Source: Fictibacillus phosphorivorans
GTDB taxonomy: Bacteria; Bacillota; Bacilli; Bacillales; Fictibacillaceae
Length of the DNA stretch: 64,000 nt
Assembly: GCF_007673525.1 (NCBI RefSeq)
Contig: NZ_VDZU01000001.1
Span: forward strand, 2,365,957 to 2,429,956
Direction: 5' to 3'
This document shows, one piece after another, positions 1-8,714 of this stretch; within the stretch, counting starts at the first letter, position 1; each line of letters starts with the position of its first letter. The notes below the pieces were generated by a model. The model saw only the letters and a list, made by a program, of their open reading frames with translations. It was not told the origin of the DNA and made no database searches. Made by a program: the position numbers and the translations under genes.

Positions 1-902
1 TCTAATAGCATGTCTAGATTCTTCGTATCTCTTTGATTGGTCTCATAATCTCCAAAGTCAGAAAAGCTTGCTGGCTGAATGGAAACATCTCTCATCTGCG
101 ATTGATAAGCAGGCTGAGGGTCATTTCTTGGCTCACTATGAACACGATCTTGATAATGATCTACCGGTGCAGATGGTGGGACTACTTCTTCATGAGGTGC
201 ATAATCTGCAACCGGCTCTTTTTCAACAACTGGTTCAGGATTCATCAACTTATGTACAAGGTCCTTTGAGAACTCAGCATCAATGAGCTGCATGATATTC
301 GAATCGATCAGTTCACCCACTTTAAGTCGGAATGAAACTTTAACTAAAATCTCTTCATCAGGAATCAAACTCGTGTTTGATTCAATATCTAGAAAATCAA
401 TTTTAGGGGGAGAGATATCTACTTTTTTATTAAAGATCGTAGACATCGATGTGGAAGCTGATCCCATCATCTGATTCATCGCTTCACCAACAGCACTTAA
501 TTGCAATTCCCCAAAATCCGGAGAAGGATTTGTGCCTTCGCCGCCAAGCATCAAGTCTGCGATGATCTGTGCATCTGTCTTACGGATCACTAACAAGTTA
601 GCTCCTTCGATGCCTTCTGTATACGTAACCTGAACCGCAACATGCGGAATCGGAAACTCGTCTTTTAACTCGGTGCGTCTCACAACGGTCACTGTTGGCG
701 TCGTGATGTCTACTTTTTGATTCAACAACGTGGATAGAGCTGTTGCAGCACTTCCAAATGAGATGTTTCCGATCTCACCTAACGCATCTCGTTCGATCGA
801 TGATAGGTATTCTTCGGTTTCGGTCGCTCCGGACGAGGAAGGACTTCCACCATTCAACAAAGCATCAATTTCGTCTTGTGAAAGCATATCTCCACTTACC
901 AT
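1..902 (-). CDS. fliY: Flagellar motor switch phosphatase FliY (partial, C-terminus beyond left edge)
   Basis: FliY is part of the gram-positive flagellar switch and dephosphorylates CheY-P at the motor. The ATG at 902 follows an AAGGAGG site about 10 nt upstream and overlaps the fliM stop by 7 nt. About 300 residues are visible. The N-terminus carries the CheY-P-binding motif LSQDEIDALLNGG. Two CheC-type phosphatase centres follow, GEIGN (about residue 40) and GEAMN (about residue 135), so both E-x2-N signatures are kept. A Pro/Glu-rich linker leads to NLDMLL, the usual entry to the FliN/SpoA domain, where the window ends. The gene is truncated only by the window edge. Confidence 0.95.
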   Translation of the reverse strand, partial: MVSGDMLSQDEIDALLNGGSPSSSGATETEEYLSSIERDALGEIGNISFGSAATALSTLLNQKVDITTPTVTVVRRTELKDEFPIPHVAVQVTYTEGIEGANLLVIRKTDAQIIADLMLGGEGTNPSPDFGELQLSAVGEAMNQMMGSASTSMSTIFNKKVDISPPKIDFLDIESNTSLIPDEEILVKVSFRLKVGELIDSNIMQLIDAEFSKDLVHKLMNPEPVVEKEPVADYAPHEEVVPPSAPVDHYQDRVHSEPRNDPQPAYQSQMRDVSIQPASFSDFGDYETNQRDTKNLDMLL

Positions 903-1888
903 TGATCCTCATCCTCCTTAATGGTTTCGATAATTTGAACGGCTAACTTTTTCTTCACCTTTCCCGGTTGACCGTAGAACTTCGGATTGTTTTCTACTTT
1001 TATCACGAGCGGTTGGTTGATCCGTTGATCTAGTTCAATACAGTCACCTATTGATAAGTTCAGAAACTCTTCAATCGACATGTCTGAAGATCCTAACTCA
1101 ACTTTAAAAGGCAAGAAGGCATTCTTTATCTTTTGTTCAATAAATTCGGTCTCTCCTGGAATTCGTGTTTTCTTTTTATTCTGCATCCAATGATGAACAG
1201 AGAGCTTCGGAATGATCGGTTCTATGACAACATGTGGTAAGCAGATATTGATCATTCCGCTCGTTTCACCAATCGTCGTATTCAGTGAGATCACGACTAC
1301 CGTTTCGTTCGGAGAAACCATCTGTAAAAATTGTGGATTCACTTCCAAATCGAGCATGAACGGCTCCAGTTCGATGACACTTGTCCACGCTTCTTTAAAA
1401 CTATCAAGTGTGTTTTCAAATAACTGATTCATGATTCTCGTTTCGATCTCAGTTAAATTCTCGATCTTATTCATTCCAGCCCCGCTGCCACCCATCACTC
1501 TATCAAGCATGGCGTATGCGATATTCGGGTTGACTTCCATTAAGATGCGTCCTTCAAACGGATGTGCTTCAAACACATTCAACAAAGTCATCTTTGGAAC
1601 AGAACGGATGAATTCCTCGTATGGAAGCTGATCGACAGACGCAACACCGATCTGGACGTACGTTCTAAGCTGCGCTGAAAAGTAAGTCGTTAAAAGTCTT
1701 GCAAAGTTCTCATGCAATCTCGTTAAACTGCGAATCTGCTCTTTCGAAAAACGCAGGGCTCTTTTAAAATCGTAAACTTTAACCTTATTCTCTGACTCTT
1801 CCTTTTTAAGCTCTTCTGCATCCATCTCTCCTGTGGAAAGGGCGGAGAGAAGAGCATCTATTTCGTTTTGTGACAAAACATCAACCAA
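896..1888 (-). CDS. fliM: Flagellar motor switch protein FliM
   Basis: FliM is the C-ring switch protein that binds CheY-P and links FliG to FliY. The N-terminal peptide LSQNEIDALLSAL is the CheY-P docking motif. The following STGEMDAEELKKEE stretch, the middle domain (YEEFIRSVP, VNPNIAYAMLDRVMGG) and a C-terminal SpoA domain match the family at about 330 aa. I place the start at TTG 1888 because AGAGGTG lies 6 nt upstream. An in-frame GTG at 1897 overlaps that ribosome-binding site and is less likely. The gene lies between fliL and fliY in the fla/che operon. Confidence 0.95.
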   Translation of the reverse strand: MVDVLSQNEIDALLSALSTGEMDAEELKKEESENKVKVYDFKRALRFSKEQIRSLTRLHENFARLLTTYFSAQLRTYVQIGVASVDQLPYEEFIRSVPKMTLLNVFEAHPFEGRILMEVNPNIAYAMLDRVMGGSGAGMNKIENLTEIETRIMNQLFENTLDSFKEAWTSVIELEPFMLDLEVNPQFLQMVSPNETVVVISLNTTIGETSGMINICLPHVVIEPIIPKLSVHHWMQNKKKTRIPGETEFIEQKIKNAFLPFKVELGSSDMSIEEFLNLSIGDCIELDQRINQPLVIKVENNPKFYGQPGKVKKKLAVQIIETIKEDEDQW

Positions 1889-1922
1889 GAGTCTCACCTC
1901 TTTTCATGCCGTTTTTAGTGAA

Positions 1923-2351
1923 TTATTGTATGATCTTTTGAGTTGTGTAGACTCTGACTACTTTCCCATCTTGCATAACCTTATTAAGCTCTGTTTTCAG
2001 TTTGTTCTCTAGAGAGATCAACCCTTGCTGGCCAGATAGTTCTTCTGTTTTCTTGTTCGAGATCTCATAGATGATAAGATTGTTCACTTGGAACAGTCTT
2101 TTCTCAAGTTCGTGTTTCGCATCTTCATTATCCGCTTGAATCTTGAACTGAATCTTCACATAAGATTGATCTGCAAGATTGGTTGTCATTTCATTGGTTT
2201 CGACCATCAGCTTGTCCAGCTCTTCTGCTGTAGGCTCAGAAGCTTCGGTCTTAGGTGAGAACTGCTTAAACCCGTAATATCCTGCTGCACCGATTAGACC
2301 GATCGCTACAAGCATGGAAAGCATGATCGTTACCGCTTTATTTTTTCCCAA
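1923..2351 (-). CDS. fliL: Flagellar basal body-associated protein FliL
   Basis: FliL is a single-pass inner-membrane protein that associates with the stator and basal body. The 142-aa product has an N-terminal membrane segment (about residues 8-27, AVTIMLSMLVAIGLIGAAGY) after a short basic cytoplasmic stretch, then an extracytoplasmic FliL domain. The start is a TTG at 2351 that directly abuts the TAG stop of swrD, with GGAGGG 7 nt upstream inside the swrD end. This suggests translational coupling. Length and position match B. subtilis fliL. Confidence 0.93.
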   Translation of the reverse strand: MGKNKAVTIMLSMLVAIGLIGAAGYYGFKQFSPKTEASEPTAEELDKLMVETNEMTTNLADQSYVKIQFKIQADNEDAKHELEKRLFQVNNLIIYEISNKKTEELSGQQGLISLENKLKTELNKVMQDGKVVRVYTTQKIIQ

Positions 2352-2564
2352 CTACAGACCCTCCTTTTTCTGACTTAGTGGCAACAACGTAATATTTCTA
2401 TAAAACTCTGAAATCAGTTGAGCAACCTCTTCTTCACTTTCTTTAACAACAAATTTTTTGCCTGTAGTTAATGTGATCGTAGTATCCGGAAAAGATTGAA
2501 TCTGTTCGATATAGATCGCATTCAGCGTAAATGTATTGCCATTTAACTGAGTTAAAGAAATCAT
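2352..2564 (-). CDS. swrD: FlbD-family swarming motility protein SwrD
   Basis: This 70-aa FlbD-family protein (YlzI/SwrD in B. subtilis) is reported to raise flagellar motor power needed for swarming. The family signature is present: MISLTQLNG at the N-terminus, then an [19 protein letters not shown] block. There is no membrane segment. It lies in its standard place between flgG and fliL, and its stop codon touches the fliL start. Family assignment is firm; the function is taken from the B. subtilis orthologue. Confidence 0.9.
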   Translation of the reverse strand: MISLTQLNGNTFTLNAIYIEQIQSFPDTTITLTTGKKFVVKESEEEVAQLISEFYRNITLLPLSQKKEGL

Positions 2565-2612
2565 GAGTTTCGGGGTTAAGCCGGTTCCTGCTTACCCCTT
2601 CCTCCCTTCACG

Positions 2613-3470
2613 TTAACGTTTTAAGTTCACTAGTTCTTGAAGGATCTCATCCGATGTCGTGATGATTCTTGTATTCGCTTGGAATCCACGCTGTGCAACA
2701 ATCATCTCAGTGAACTCTTCAGATAAGTCTACGTTGGACATTTCGAGTGCACCTGCTACTAGTGTGCCTGCTCCGCCTGTTCCACCAGGGTATGAGGGTA
2801 GCGGATTACCAGAGTTGGTACTAGCTCGATATTCGTTACTTCCAGCCTTTTCAAGACCTTCATTATTTGAAAACTTTGCAAGCTCAATTTGACCCGCTTT
2901 CGTTAATTTTCCATCTTTATCAATATAATTTACTGTTCCATCAGCACCTACACTAAAGCTTTTTGCATCAGTTGGTATTTTAATTGCAACACTTGTCGTT
3001 GCAGGAGTCCCTACAGGACCGAGTAAATATTTGCCGTCAGAGTTAACAATGTAACCTTCTTGATCTAAATAAAAGTTACCAGCTCTTGAATATGTTGTTT
3101 CTGAGAGGGTAATATTTATTCCTTTAACACCTCCTGCTGCTGCAATTGTTCCAGTACCTAATCTAAAAAATCCGTCACCCGAAATTCCTAAATCTAGTGG
3201 ACGAGCAGTATTTTGCAAACTCCCTTGAGTATGCACAGTATCTATTGTAGATAATTGTGATCCTAACCCAACTTGCTTCGGGTTAACTCCACCTCTTGTT
3301 GCAGTGGCTTCGCTCGCCCCAGCAATCTGCTGACTCACAAGGTCCTTAAACGTTGTACGGCCTTTTTTAAATCCGTACGTGTTTACGTTTGCGATGTTAT
3401 TACCGATTACATCTAGTTTCACCTGAAAGTTTTTCATACCACTGATTCCTGAATACATAGAACGTAACAT
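2613..3470 (-). CDS. flgG: Flagellar hook/rod protein (FlgG; called FlgE in the B. subtilis operon)
   Basis: This 285-aa flagellar axial protein builds the hook or distal rod outside the membrane. It has the N-terminal flagellar rod signature MLRSMYSGISGMKNFQ with IGNNIANVNTYGFKK, a central D1-like domain, and the C-terminal EMSNVDLSEEFTEMIVAQRG block ending in LQELVNLKR. The match is to the B. subtilis gene first called flgE and often annotated flgG. A Gly/Thr-rich low-complexity stretch near residues 225-240 (PGGTGGAGTLVAG) lies before the C-terminal domain. It sits between a TIGR02530-type gene and swrD. Confidence 0.92.
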   Translation of the reverse strand: MLRSMYSGISGMKNFQVKLDVIGNNIANVNTYGFKKGRTTFKDLVSQQIAGASEATATRGGVNPKQVGLGSQLSTIDTVHTQGSLQNTARPLDLGISGDGFFRLGTGTIAAAGGVKGINITLSETTYSRAGNFYLDQEGYIVNSDGKYLLGPVGTPATTSVAIKIPTDAKSFSVGADGTVNYIDKDGKLTKAGQIELAKFSNNEGLEKAGSNEYRASTNSGNPLPSYPGGTGGAGTLVAGALEMSNVDLSEEFTEMIVAQRGFQANTRIITTSDEILQELVNLKR

Positions 3471-3553
3471 TTGTTTTTATCTCCCTTACTTGGTTTAATA
3501 ACTGCGTCTGTCAATCGGCAGTTTTGTGAGCCTCCTGTAAAGGTCCAGCTCGT

Positions 3554-3937
3554 TTATTCGTCTATGACGATGGCACCATTGATGTTTGTAAAGATCTGAG
3601 ATGTACTTTCGTTTCGATCTAACGCTGTAATCACGGTTTGATTTGGCGCATTCACGACTAGCGTGACATTCTTCATGATCACTAATGAGTCTTTAATACC
3701 TTTTTGTCCAGCTTCGATCATCTTTTCACTTATCTTGTTCCAGCTTGATTCTGATATCGTAATATCTCTATCTTGCAGTCTTTTTTGAGCGTGTTTGCTA
3801 ATGGTGAGTTGGTTTTCAAGCTCTTTATGAAAAACGGACTGAAAAGATTGATCTATTTTTTTCTGCTGTCGATGTTTGGGGTAAAGCATCGGCTGGTACA
3901 ATTGATGAGCGTGTATACGTTCGCTCATGTTATCCAC
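3554..3937 (-). CDS. Flagellar operon protein, TIGR02530 type
   Basis: This is a 127-aa cytosolic-looking protein with no membrane segment. The core KHAQKRLQDRDITISESSW, followed by KGIKDSLVIMKNVTLVVN and the ITALDR block, is what I recognise as the flagellar-operon family TIGR02530, found between flgD and the hook gene in many Bacillaceae and Clostridia. Its molecular role is not known to me; a hook-assembly accessory is likely from position alone. The stop lies 83 nt before flgG and its start is 3 nt after the flgD stop, so the two are probably translated together. Confidence 0.8.
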   Translation of the reverse strand: MDNMSERIHAHQLYQPMLYPKHRQQKKIDQSFQSVFHKELENQLTISKHAQKRLQDRDITISESSWNKISEKMIEAGQKGIKDSLVIMKNVTLVVNAPNQTVITALDRNESTSQIFTNINGAIVIDE

Positions 3938-3940
3938 TCC

Positions 3941-4393
3941 TTACTTTGCCTGATCGGATATTTTGATCACTTGGTAACTTGTGATCTTTGTTCCATCACT
4001 CATTTCCAACATGACAGATCCTTTTTCAAATAAAACAGATTTCACTACAGCTTCTTTTTCTTCTATCTTTTTGTTACCTTCTGTATCTATTGTTTCCGTT
4101 TCGTAGGTTACTTGTTTACCGATCATCTGGCTTTGTTGTAATAATGAAGATTCTGTTTGGAACGATAGGAATTGCTGCATAGTCTGATTCATGTTTGTCA
4201 TCTGTTCTAGTGATGAAAAGCTTGCCATCTGTGCGATAAACTCTCGGTCTTGCATTGGACTTGTAGGGTCTTGGTTTTGAAGCTGCGTGATTAATATCTT
4301 TAAAAAATCATCTTTACCTAAAATGTTTGAACCTGTTTGTTTTGTTTTTGCTTGATAATTAGAAAGCATCAGATCTTCAGAGATCTTGGTCAT
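3941..4393 (-). CDS. flgD: Flagellar hook assembly (capping) protein FlgD
   Basis: FlgD caps the growing hook and is needed for adding hook subunits. The conserved N-terminal region is present: [23 protein letters not shown] and [18 protein letters not shown]. The C-terminal part is short, as in Bacillus (YlxG type), for 150 aa in total. The enterobacterial C-terminal Fn3/Tudor extension is missing, which is normal for this lineage. It is 6 nt downstream of fliK. Confidence 0.93.
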   Translation of the reverse strand: MTKISEDLMLSNYQAKTKQTGSNILGKDDFLKILITQLQNQDPTSPMQDREFIAQMASFSSLEQMTNMNQTMQQFLSFQTESSLLQQSQMIGKQVTYETETIDTEGNKKIEEKEAVVKSVLFEKGSVMLEMSDGTKITSYQVIKISDQAK

Positions 4394-4399
4394 CGCTCA

Positions 4400-5578
4400 T
4401 CACACCTTTTCGTTTAATACCAACTGTGATAATTGTTCATCAAAAGATAGATGATCTGACTTCTCTTCCTCAGACATGTTCTCTTCTGCATGCTGCTGAT
4501 CTTCATATCCTTGATTATTCTCATCACGAAAATCAAAGGTCTGTTCGTCTCCGTTTAGAAATACATCAATCTTTTCAAAATCTATATCTTGACTTGTGAA
4601 AGCTTGTTTCAATTGTGTGAGCTGACTATCCAAGGCATCTTTTGCCCCTTGGCTTGAAGCTATGATCTTCGCTGTGATCTCACCATGTTTTTGGATAAGC
4701 TGTATCTCGATGTTGCCAAGATGTTCAGGTGTTAACCGGATCTGCATCTTCGTAAATCCAGATTCTGTAACGAATAGTTTTCCTCTTGATATAATCTGTT
4801 GAACCTCACGAACAAACTGCTCCTTCTGTCCTTCCACTCCTGTAACAGGCACTTTCAATGTCCATTGTTCTAGAGGAGAAAGTGGACTCTGCAGCGTTTG
4901 AAGTTCTTTAGAAGCGGAAACGTTTGGTTCGATTGACTTTGCTGTCGGTACATATCGCTGAAAGGCTTGGTCCGCAAAGCTTTTCAGCTTTTTTTCAACC
5001 GATATCGTCTCAAAAACTTTTAAGAAAGCATTCTTATCATTACCCGATGACTCGTTTAGAAGCTTTTTGATCTCTCCAAAAATCTGCTCTGTTTGTTTTG
5101 TTAGAGAATCTTTTTGATCAAGCTTTATTCCTGGAAACCATCTGCCTATCAAATCTGTGAGTTGCTTCTGATCTTTTTGAGAGAATGGTACGGCTTCTTC
5201 GTTAACAACAAGCTGTAACAATAGAGCTAGCTTCAGCTCTGGAGAAGGGTTTGTTGGAATCTCAGAGAAATCAATCTCGCTCTCAAGAAGCTTTTCAACA
5301 ACTTCTTTCATTTCTGGTGGCAGATCGTTTAATAATGATTGAACCGTTTCGTTATTCAATTGGTCTGCCTTATATTCAAGTCCCTCAAAGTTACCTAAAA
5401 TACTAGCGATCATATCTCCTAAACCCTCTGTAACTCCCTCATTCTCAGTAGCTGAAGATGCCAGAAGTTGAGAAAAGAGAGAATCGATGTTGCTACTTTT
5501 CTGAGAAGATCCAGATACTGGTGAAGACTGCACTCCTGTAGCCGCTGGCTGCGAAATCATTAATTGCACGTTTTTCAC
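4400..5578 (-). CDS. fliK: Flagellar hook-length control protein FliK
   Basis: FliK measures hook length and triggers the export substrate switch. The 392-aa protein has the usual poorly conserved, Ser/Gln-rich N-terminal two thirds. The conserved C-terminal Flg_hook domain lies at about residues 275-345, with FTKMQIRLTPEHLGNIEIQL followed by KHGEITAKIIA and an LKQAFTSQDI helix. The tail is very acidic and Gln-rich (residues 350-380). The N-terminal part aligns weakly between genera, so the call rests on the C-terminal domain and on position between the ylxF/motE-like gene and flgD. Confidence 0.9.
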   Translation of the reverse strand: MKNVQLMISQPAATGVQSSPVSGSSQKSSNIDSLFSQLLASSATENEGVTEGLGDMIASILGNFEGLEYKADQLNNETVQSLLNDLPPEMKEVVEKLLESEIDFSEIPTNPSPELKLALLLQLVVNEEAVPFSQKDQKQLTDLIGRWFPGIKLDQKDSLTKQTEQIFGEIKKLLNESSGNDKNAFLKVFETISVEKKLKSFADQAFQRYVPTAKSIEPNVSASKELQTLQSPLSPLEQWTLKVPVTGVEGQKEQFVREVQQIISRGKLFVTESGFTKMQIRLTPEHLGNIEIQLIQKHGEITAKIIASSQGAKDALDSQLTQLKQAFTSQDIDFEKIDVFLNGDEQTFDFRDENNQGYEDQQHAEENMSEEEKSDHLSFDEQLSQLVLNEKV

Positions 5579-5586
5579 ACCTCCTT

Positions 5587-6153
5587 TTATAGCGTTTTGT
5601 TTGCCATTAGAACCGTAAGCTCAGCTGCACGTTTTACATCAAGTTTGGAAAGGATCTCAGCTTGCGTTTCAGACTGTAAAAGCATCAAGATGCTCATGAT
5701 TTGATTGTTATTCATCTCTGTCATAACTGCTGCAGCATCTTTTGCTGACATTGCTTCATATAATTTCTTTAATTGCTCATTCTCTTCATCTTTCACAGTT
5801 GTTTCAGCATCTTCTACTTGCTTTTCTAATAGAGCAATATTGCTCTTTAAATCGGTTACTTCTTTTTCTTTCTTTTGCAGATCAGCAGATAATACTTTAA
5901 TGTAATCTTCTTGTTCTTCGAACTTCGATTTCCACTGCTTTTCTTGTACATTGCTCGTTACAGCTACTTCCGTTTTCTCGGTAAAAACATTTTTGATTAT
6001 GGGTATGTTCTTACCCGTGTTTTTTGCTTCTTCCCATACGTTCACTCCCATAAAAGAAAGTACGATTCCGAAAACAGTCAGTGCAAAAACGAAAGGTACG
6101 AATACTACTAATAAAAGCCAAACCACTCTGCTGGATTTTTCGTTCTGTTTCAT
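5587..6153 (-). CDS. YlxF/MotE-family flagellar operon membrane protein
   Basis: The 188-aa protein has one N-terminal membrane segment (about residues 10-33, VVWLLLVVFVPFVFALTVFG). A long coiled coil follows (about 75-130, rich in K, E and L). It ends in an MgtE-N/FliG-N-like helical domain containing YEAMSAKDAAAVMTEMNN. This layout matches B. subtilis YlxF and the MotE chaperone family. A role in stator or basal-body assembly is inferred from the family. It lies between fliJ and fliK, 9 nt before fliK. Confidence 0.85.
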   Translation of the reverse strand: MKQNEKSSRVVWLLLVVFVPFVFALTVFGIVLSFMGVNVWEEAKNTGKNIPIIKNVFTEKTEVAVTSNVQEKQWKSKFEEQEDYIKVLSADLQKKEKEVTDLKSNIALLEKQVEDAETTVKDEENEQLKKLYEAMSAKDAAAVMTEMNNNQIMSILMLLQSETQAEILSKLDVKRAAELTVLMANKTL

Positions 6154-6169
6154 TTAATCACCTGATTTT

Positions 6170-6607
6170 TTACGACTTCGCAAAACGCAAAACCGAAAAT
6201 TCGTCGTTCTGCTTATTCTCATATGAAGCAACTTCCGCTTTATAGGCGCTGAGTTGTCTTTCTTTTAGCTTCTCGTATTTTTTCACTTCAATGGTTTGCT
6301 GTAATAACCTTTGTTGAATAACCTGCATTCTTTCTCTTGCTCTTTGTAACAGCGGCTGTAAATCTTTAATCTTGTTCGTCATGGATAAAAGAAAACGCTG
6401 CGTATTCTGTAGATCGTTTACAACGATTTTCTGCTTAAAGGTATAATTCGATTGGTTCTCGATGTCTTCTTTCCTTTTAAGTAGGCTGTATATCTCTTCT
6501 GCTATGCCTTCAAACGCTTGTACAGCTTCTCCTAATTCTTGTTCAATCGATTCTTTTTCTTTTTGTTTAACGGATAATACTTTCTCCATAGAAAAATGAA
6601 ATGACAT
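6170..6607 (-). CDS. fliJ: Flagellar export chaperone/stalk protein FliJ
   Basis: FliJ is a coiled-coil protein that acts with the FliI ATPase and FlhA in flagellar protein export. The 145-aa product is almost wholly helical and highly charged, beginning with SFHFSMEKVLSVKQKEKE, the family's N-terminal pattern. The ATG at 6607 shares one base with the fliI stop (TGATG), which points to translational coupling. A TTG one codon upstream is a less likely start. Confidence 0.92.
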   Translation of the reverse strand: MSFHFSMEKVLSVKQKEKESIEQELGEAVQAFEGIAEEIYSLLKRKEDIENQSNYTFKQKIVVNDLQNTQRFLLSMTNKIKDLQPLLQRARERMQVIQQRLLQQTIEVKKYEKLKERQLSAYKAEVASYENKQNDEFSVLRFAKS

Positions 6608-7923
6608 CAACGTTCATCCTTCCCAAATTCAATCAACAACCGCTCTAGAGCTTGTTCATAACTAACATCTTCATCCACTTGCTGTTTAAGAAACGATAGA
6701 ATGTTGGGGTACATCTGTATCGCTTCATCCACTGATTTCGAAGAACCCCTTTTATATGCGCCAATGCTGATCAAGTCTTCTGCTTCCACATAGGATGATA
6801 GAAGTTCTCGAAGACGTTCAGCCGCTTGCCGGTGTTCTTTCGGAACGATGTCATTCATCACCCTGCTTATACTCTTAAGAATGTTAACAGCAGGAAACTG
6901 CCCTTTATTGGCTAAGTTTCGATCTAAGATAAAATGTCCATCTAGAATTCCTCGAACCGTATCTGAGATGGGCTCGTTAAAATCGTCTCCGTCAACTAAC
7001 ACGGTATAAAAAGCTGTAATCGTTCCGTTCTTATTCGTCCCAGATCGTTCTAACAATTTTGGAAGAACCGCAAATACGCTCGGTGTGTAACCTTTTGTAG
7101 TTGGGGGTTCTCCAACAGCTAATCCGATCTCACGCTGAGCCATAGCCACACGCGTTACAGAGTCCATCATCAACATAACGTTCTTGCCTTGGTCTCGAAA
7201 ATATTCAGCGATACTCGTTGCAGTCAGTGCACCTTTTATCCGCATTAAAGCAGGTTGATCTGAAGTCGCAACGATTACAATAGATCGCTTCAAACCTTCT
7301 TCACCTAGATCTCGCTCAATAAAATCAAGAACTTCGCGTCCACGTTCACCGATTAGCGCGATAACATTAAGGTCAGCTGTCGAATTACGTGCTACCATGC
7401 CTAGAAGCGTACTCTTACCTACTCCACTTCCGGCAAAAATACCTACCCGCTGACCTTTTCCAACCGTTAACAAACTGTCGATCGACCGAATACCAAGCTG
7501 AATACTTTCTTGAATCCTAGGTCTTTCCATCGGATTCGGCGGCTCGTTCTCTGACGGATAACGAAACAATCCACGAGGCAGAGGAGAGCCATCTAAAGGA
7601 ACACCCATACCATCTAGTACTTTTCCGATCAAAGAAGGTCCTACTTTAATTTCTAACGCACGGTGTGTGGCTTCAACCAAACTGCCAACTGCAATATTTT
7701 TTACATATGTAAAGGGCATCAACAAAACGTTCTCTTCCTGAAAACCAACTACTTCAGCTTTGATTTTTTGCTTGTTGTTCCCCGTGTGTATATAGCAGAC
7801 ATCACCGATCGATGTTTTCGGCCCTTTAGATTCAATCATTAGCCCCACAACCCGAATCACTTTTCCATATCTTTTATAAGAATCGATTGATTGAAGAGAC
7901 TTCATCAAATTTTGGACGTTCAT
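6607..7923 (-). CDS. fliI: Flagellar export ATPase FliI
   Basis: FliI is the F1-beta-like ATPase that energises unfolding and entry of flagellar export substrates at the membrane. The 438-aa protein has a Walker A motif GSGVGKST at residues 165-172, the family motif GERGREVLDFIE, and a Walker B region ending in MLMMDSVTR. The C-terminal domain is complete. The ATG overlaps the fliH stop by 4 nt (ATGA), so the complex partners FliH and FliI are coupled in translation. Confidence 0.97.
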   Translation of the reverse strand: MNVQNLMKSLQSIDSYKRYGKVIRVVGLMIESKGPKTSIGDVCYIHTGNNKQKIKAEVVGFQEENVLLMPFTYVKNIAVGSLVEATHRALEIKVGPSLIGKVLDGMGVPLDGSPLPRGLFRYPSENEPPNPMERPRIQESIQLGIRSIDSLLTVGKGQRVGIFAGSGVGKSTLLGMVARNSTADLNVIALIGERGREVLDFIERDLGEEGLKRSIVIVATSDQPALMRIKGALTATSIAEYFRDQGKNVMLMMDSVTRVAMAQREIGLAVGEPPTTKGYTPSVFAVLPKLLERSGTNKNGTITAFYTVLVDGDDFNEPISDTVRGILDGHFILDRNLANKGQFPAVNILKSISRVMNDIVPKEHRQAAERLRELLSSYVEAEDLISIGAYKRGSSKSVDEAIQMYPNILSFLKQQVDEDVSYEQALERLLIEFGKDER

Positions 7924-8714
7924 TGATCTGACACCTCAAGTTGTTCTAACAGTTTTTCTCTGATCTCTTTTAGTTGAACGTCGAGTGTTGCGTCGATCTT
8001 TCCAAAAGGAAACTCAATGATTGCACCATTCTCGATCAAGTTTTCATCTGGATAGATGAAAAGAGTCGCTGTCGATTGAAGCATGTTCTTTAGTTCTTCT
8101 CGATAGTTTTGTGTAAGTTCAAACCATTGCGGTGGAACGTATAGCTTGATCTCTTCAAACTCTCTAGCTTCTTTAACAAGTTGTTTTACGATAGAAATCC
8201 ACGTTTCAGGTGTTTCTTGAAGCTTTTTCCCTAAGATTTTCTCAGCAGCTGCCATAGCTAAGATGATCATCTGTGGCTCTGCTTCACTAAGGACGTTATG
8301 ATATTCTTGCCTTAATGTATCCATAGAACTTTTAACTTCATTTAATTGTGAAGCCCAGCTTTCGTGTCCTTGCTCAACACCTTTTTGAAAGCCAGCATCG
8401 TAACCCTCATTCTTTGCCTGTTCGTATGCCGCTTCTAGCTTCTTTTTCCAAGCAGCCTCTTCATCAGCTAATCTTTTAATTTGTGCTGCTCTATATTCTT
8501 CTATTTCATTTGTAATAGAAGCAGCTTCGATCTTCGCTTCTTCAAGCAGGTTATACGCTTGATTTTTAATAGAAATGATATTTGATTCTTCATCCTCATC
8601 TTCTAAACGCTGATTTCTCATGTTAAATAATGAAAGCGACTGAATTCCTATGACCACTTCATTTGTTTCAGACTTCTCTTTGTGATCGTGAAAAGATTTT
8701 ATGACTTTAGACAA
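7920..8714 (-). CDS. fliH: Flagellar assembly protein FliH
   Basis: FliH binds FliI and controls its ATPase activity at the export gate. The 264-aa protein has a long charged coiled coil (about residues 45-125) and a C-terminal FliH/V-ATPase-E-like domain (about 140-260, from MIILAMAAAEKILGKKL). The start is a TTG at 8714 inside the 3' end of fliG (8-nt overlap) with GGAGGAG about 10 nt upstream. The N-terminal peptide SKVIKS resembles that of the B. subtilis protein and supports this start. Confidence 0.9.
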   Translation of the reverse strand: MSKVIKSFHDHKEKSETNEVVIGIQSLSLFNMRNQRLEDEDEESNIISIKNQAYNLLEEAKIEAASITNEIEEYRAAQIKRLADEEAAWKKKLEAAYEQAKNEGYDAGFQKGVEQGHESWASQLNEVKSSMDTLRQEYHNVLSEAEPQMIILAMAAAEKILGKKLQETPETWISIVKQLVKEAREFEEIKLYVPPQWFELTQNYREELKNMLQSTATLFIYPDENLIENGAIIEFPFGKIDATLDVQLKEIREKLLEQLEVSDQ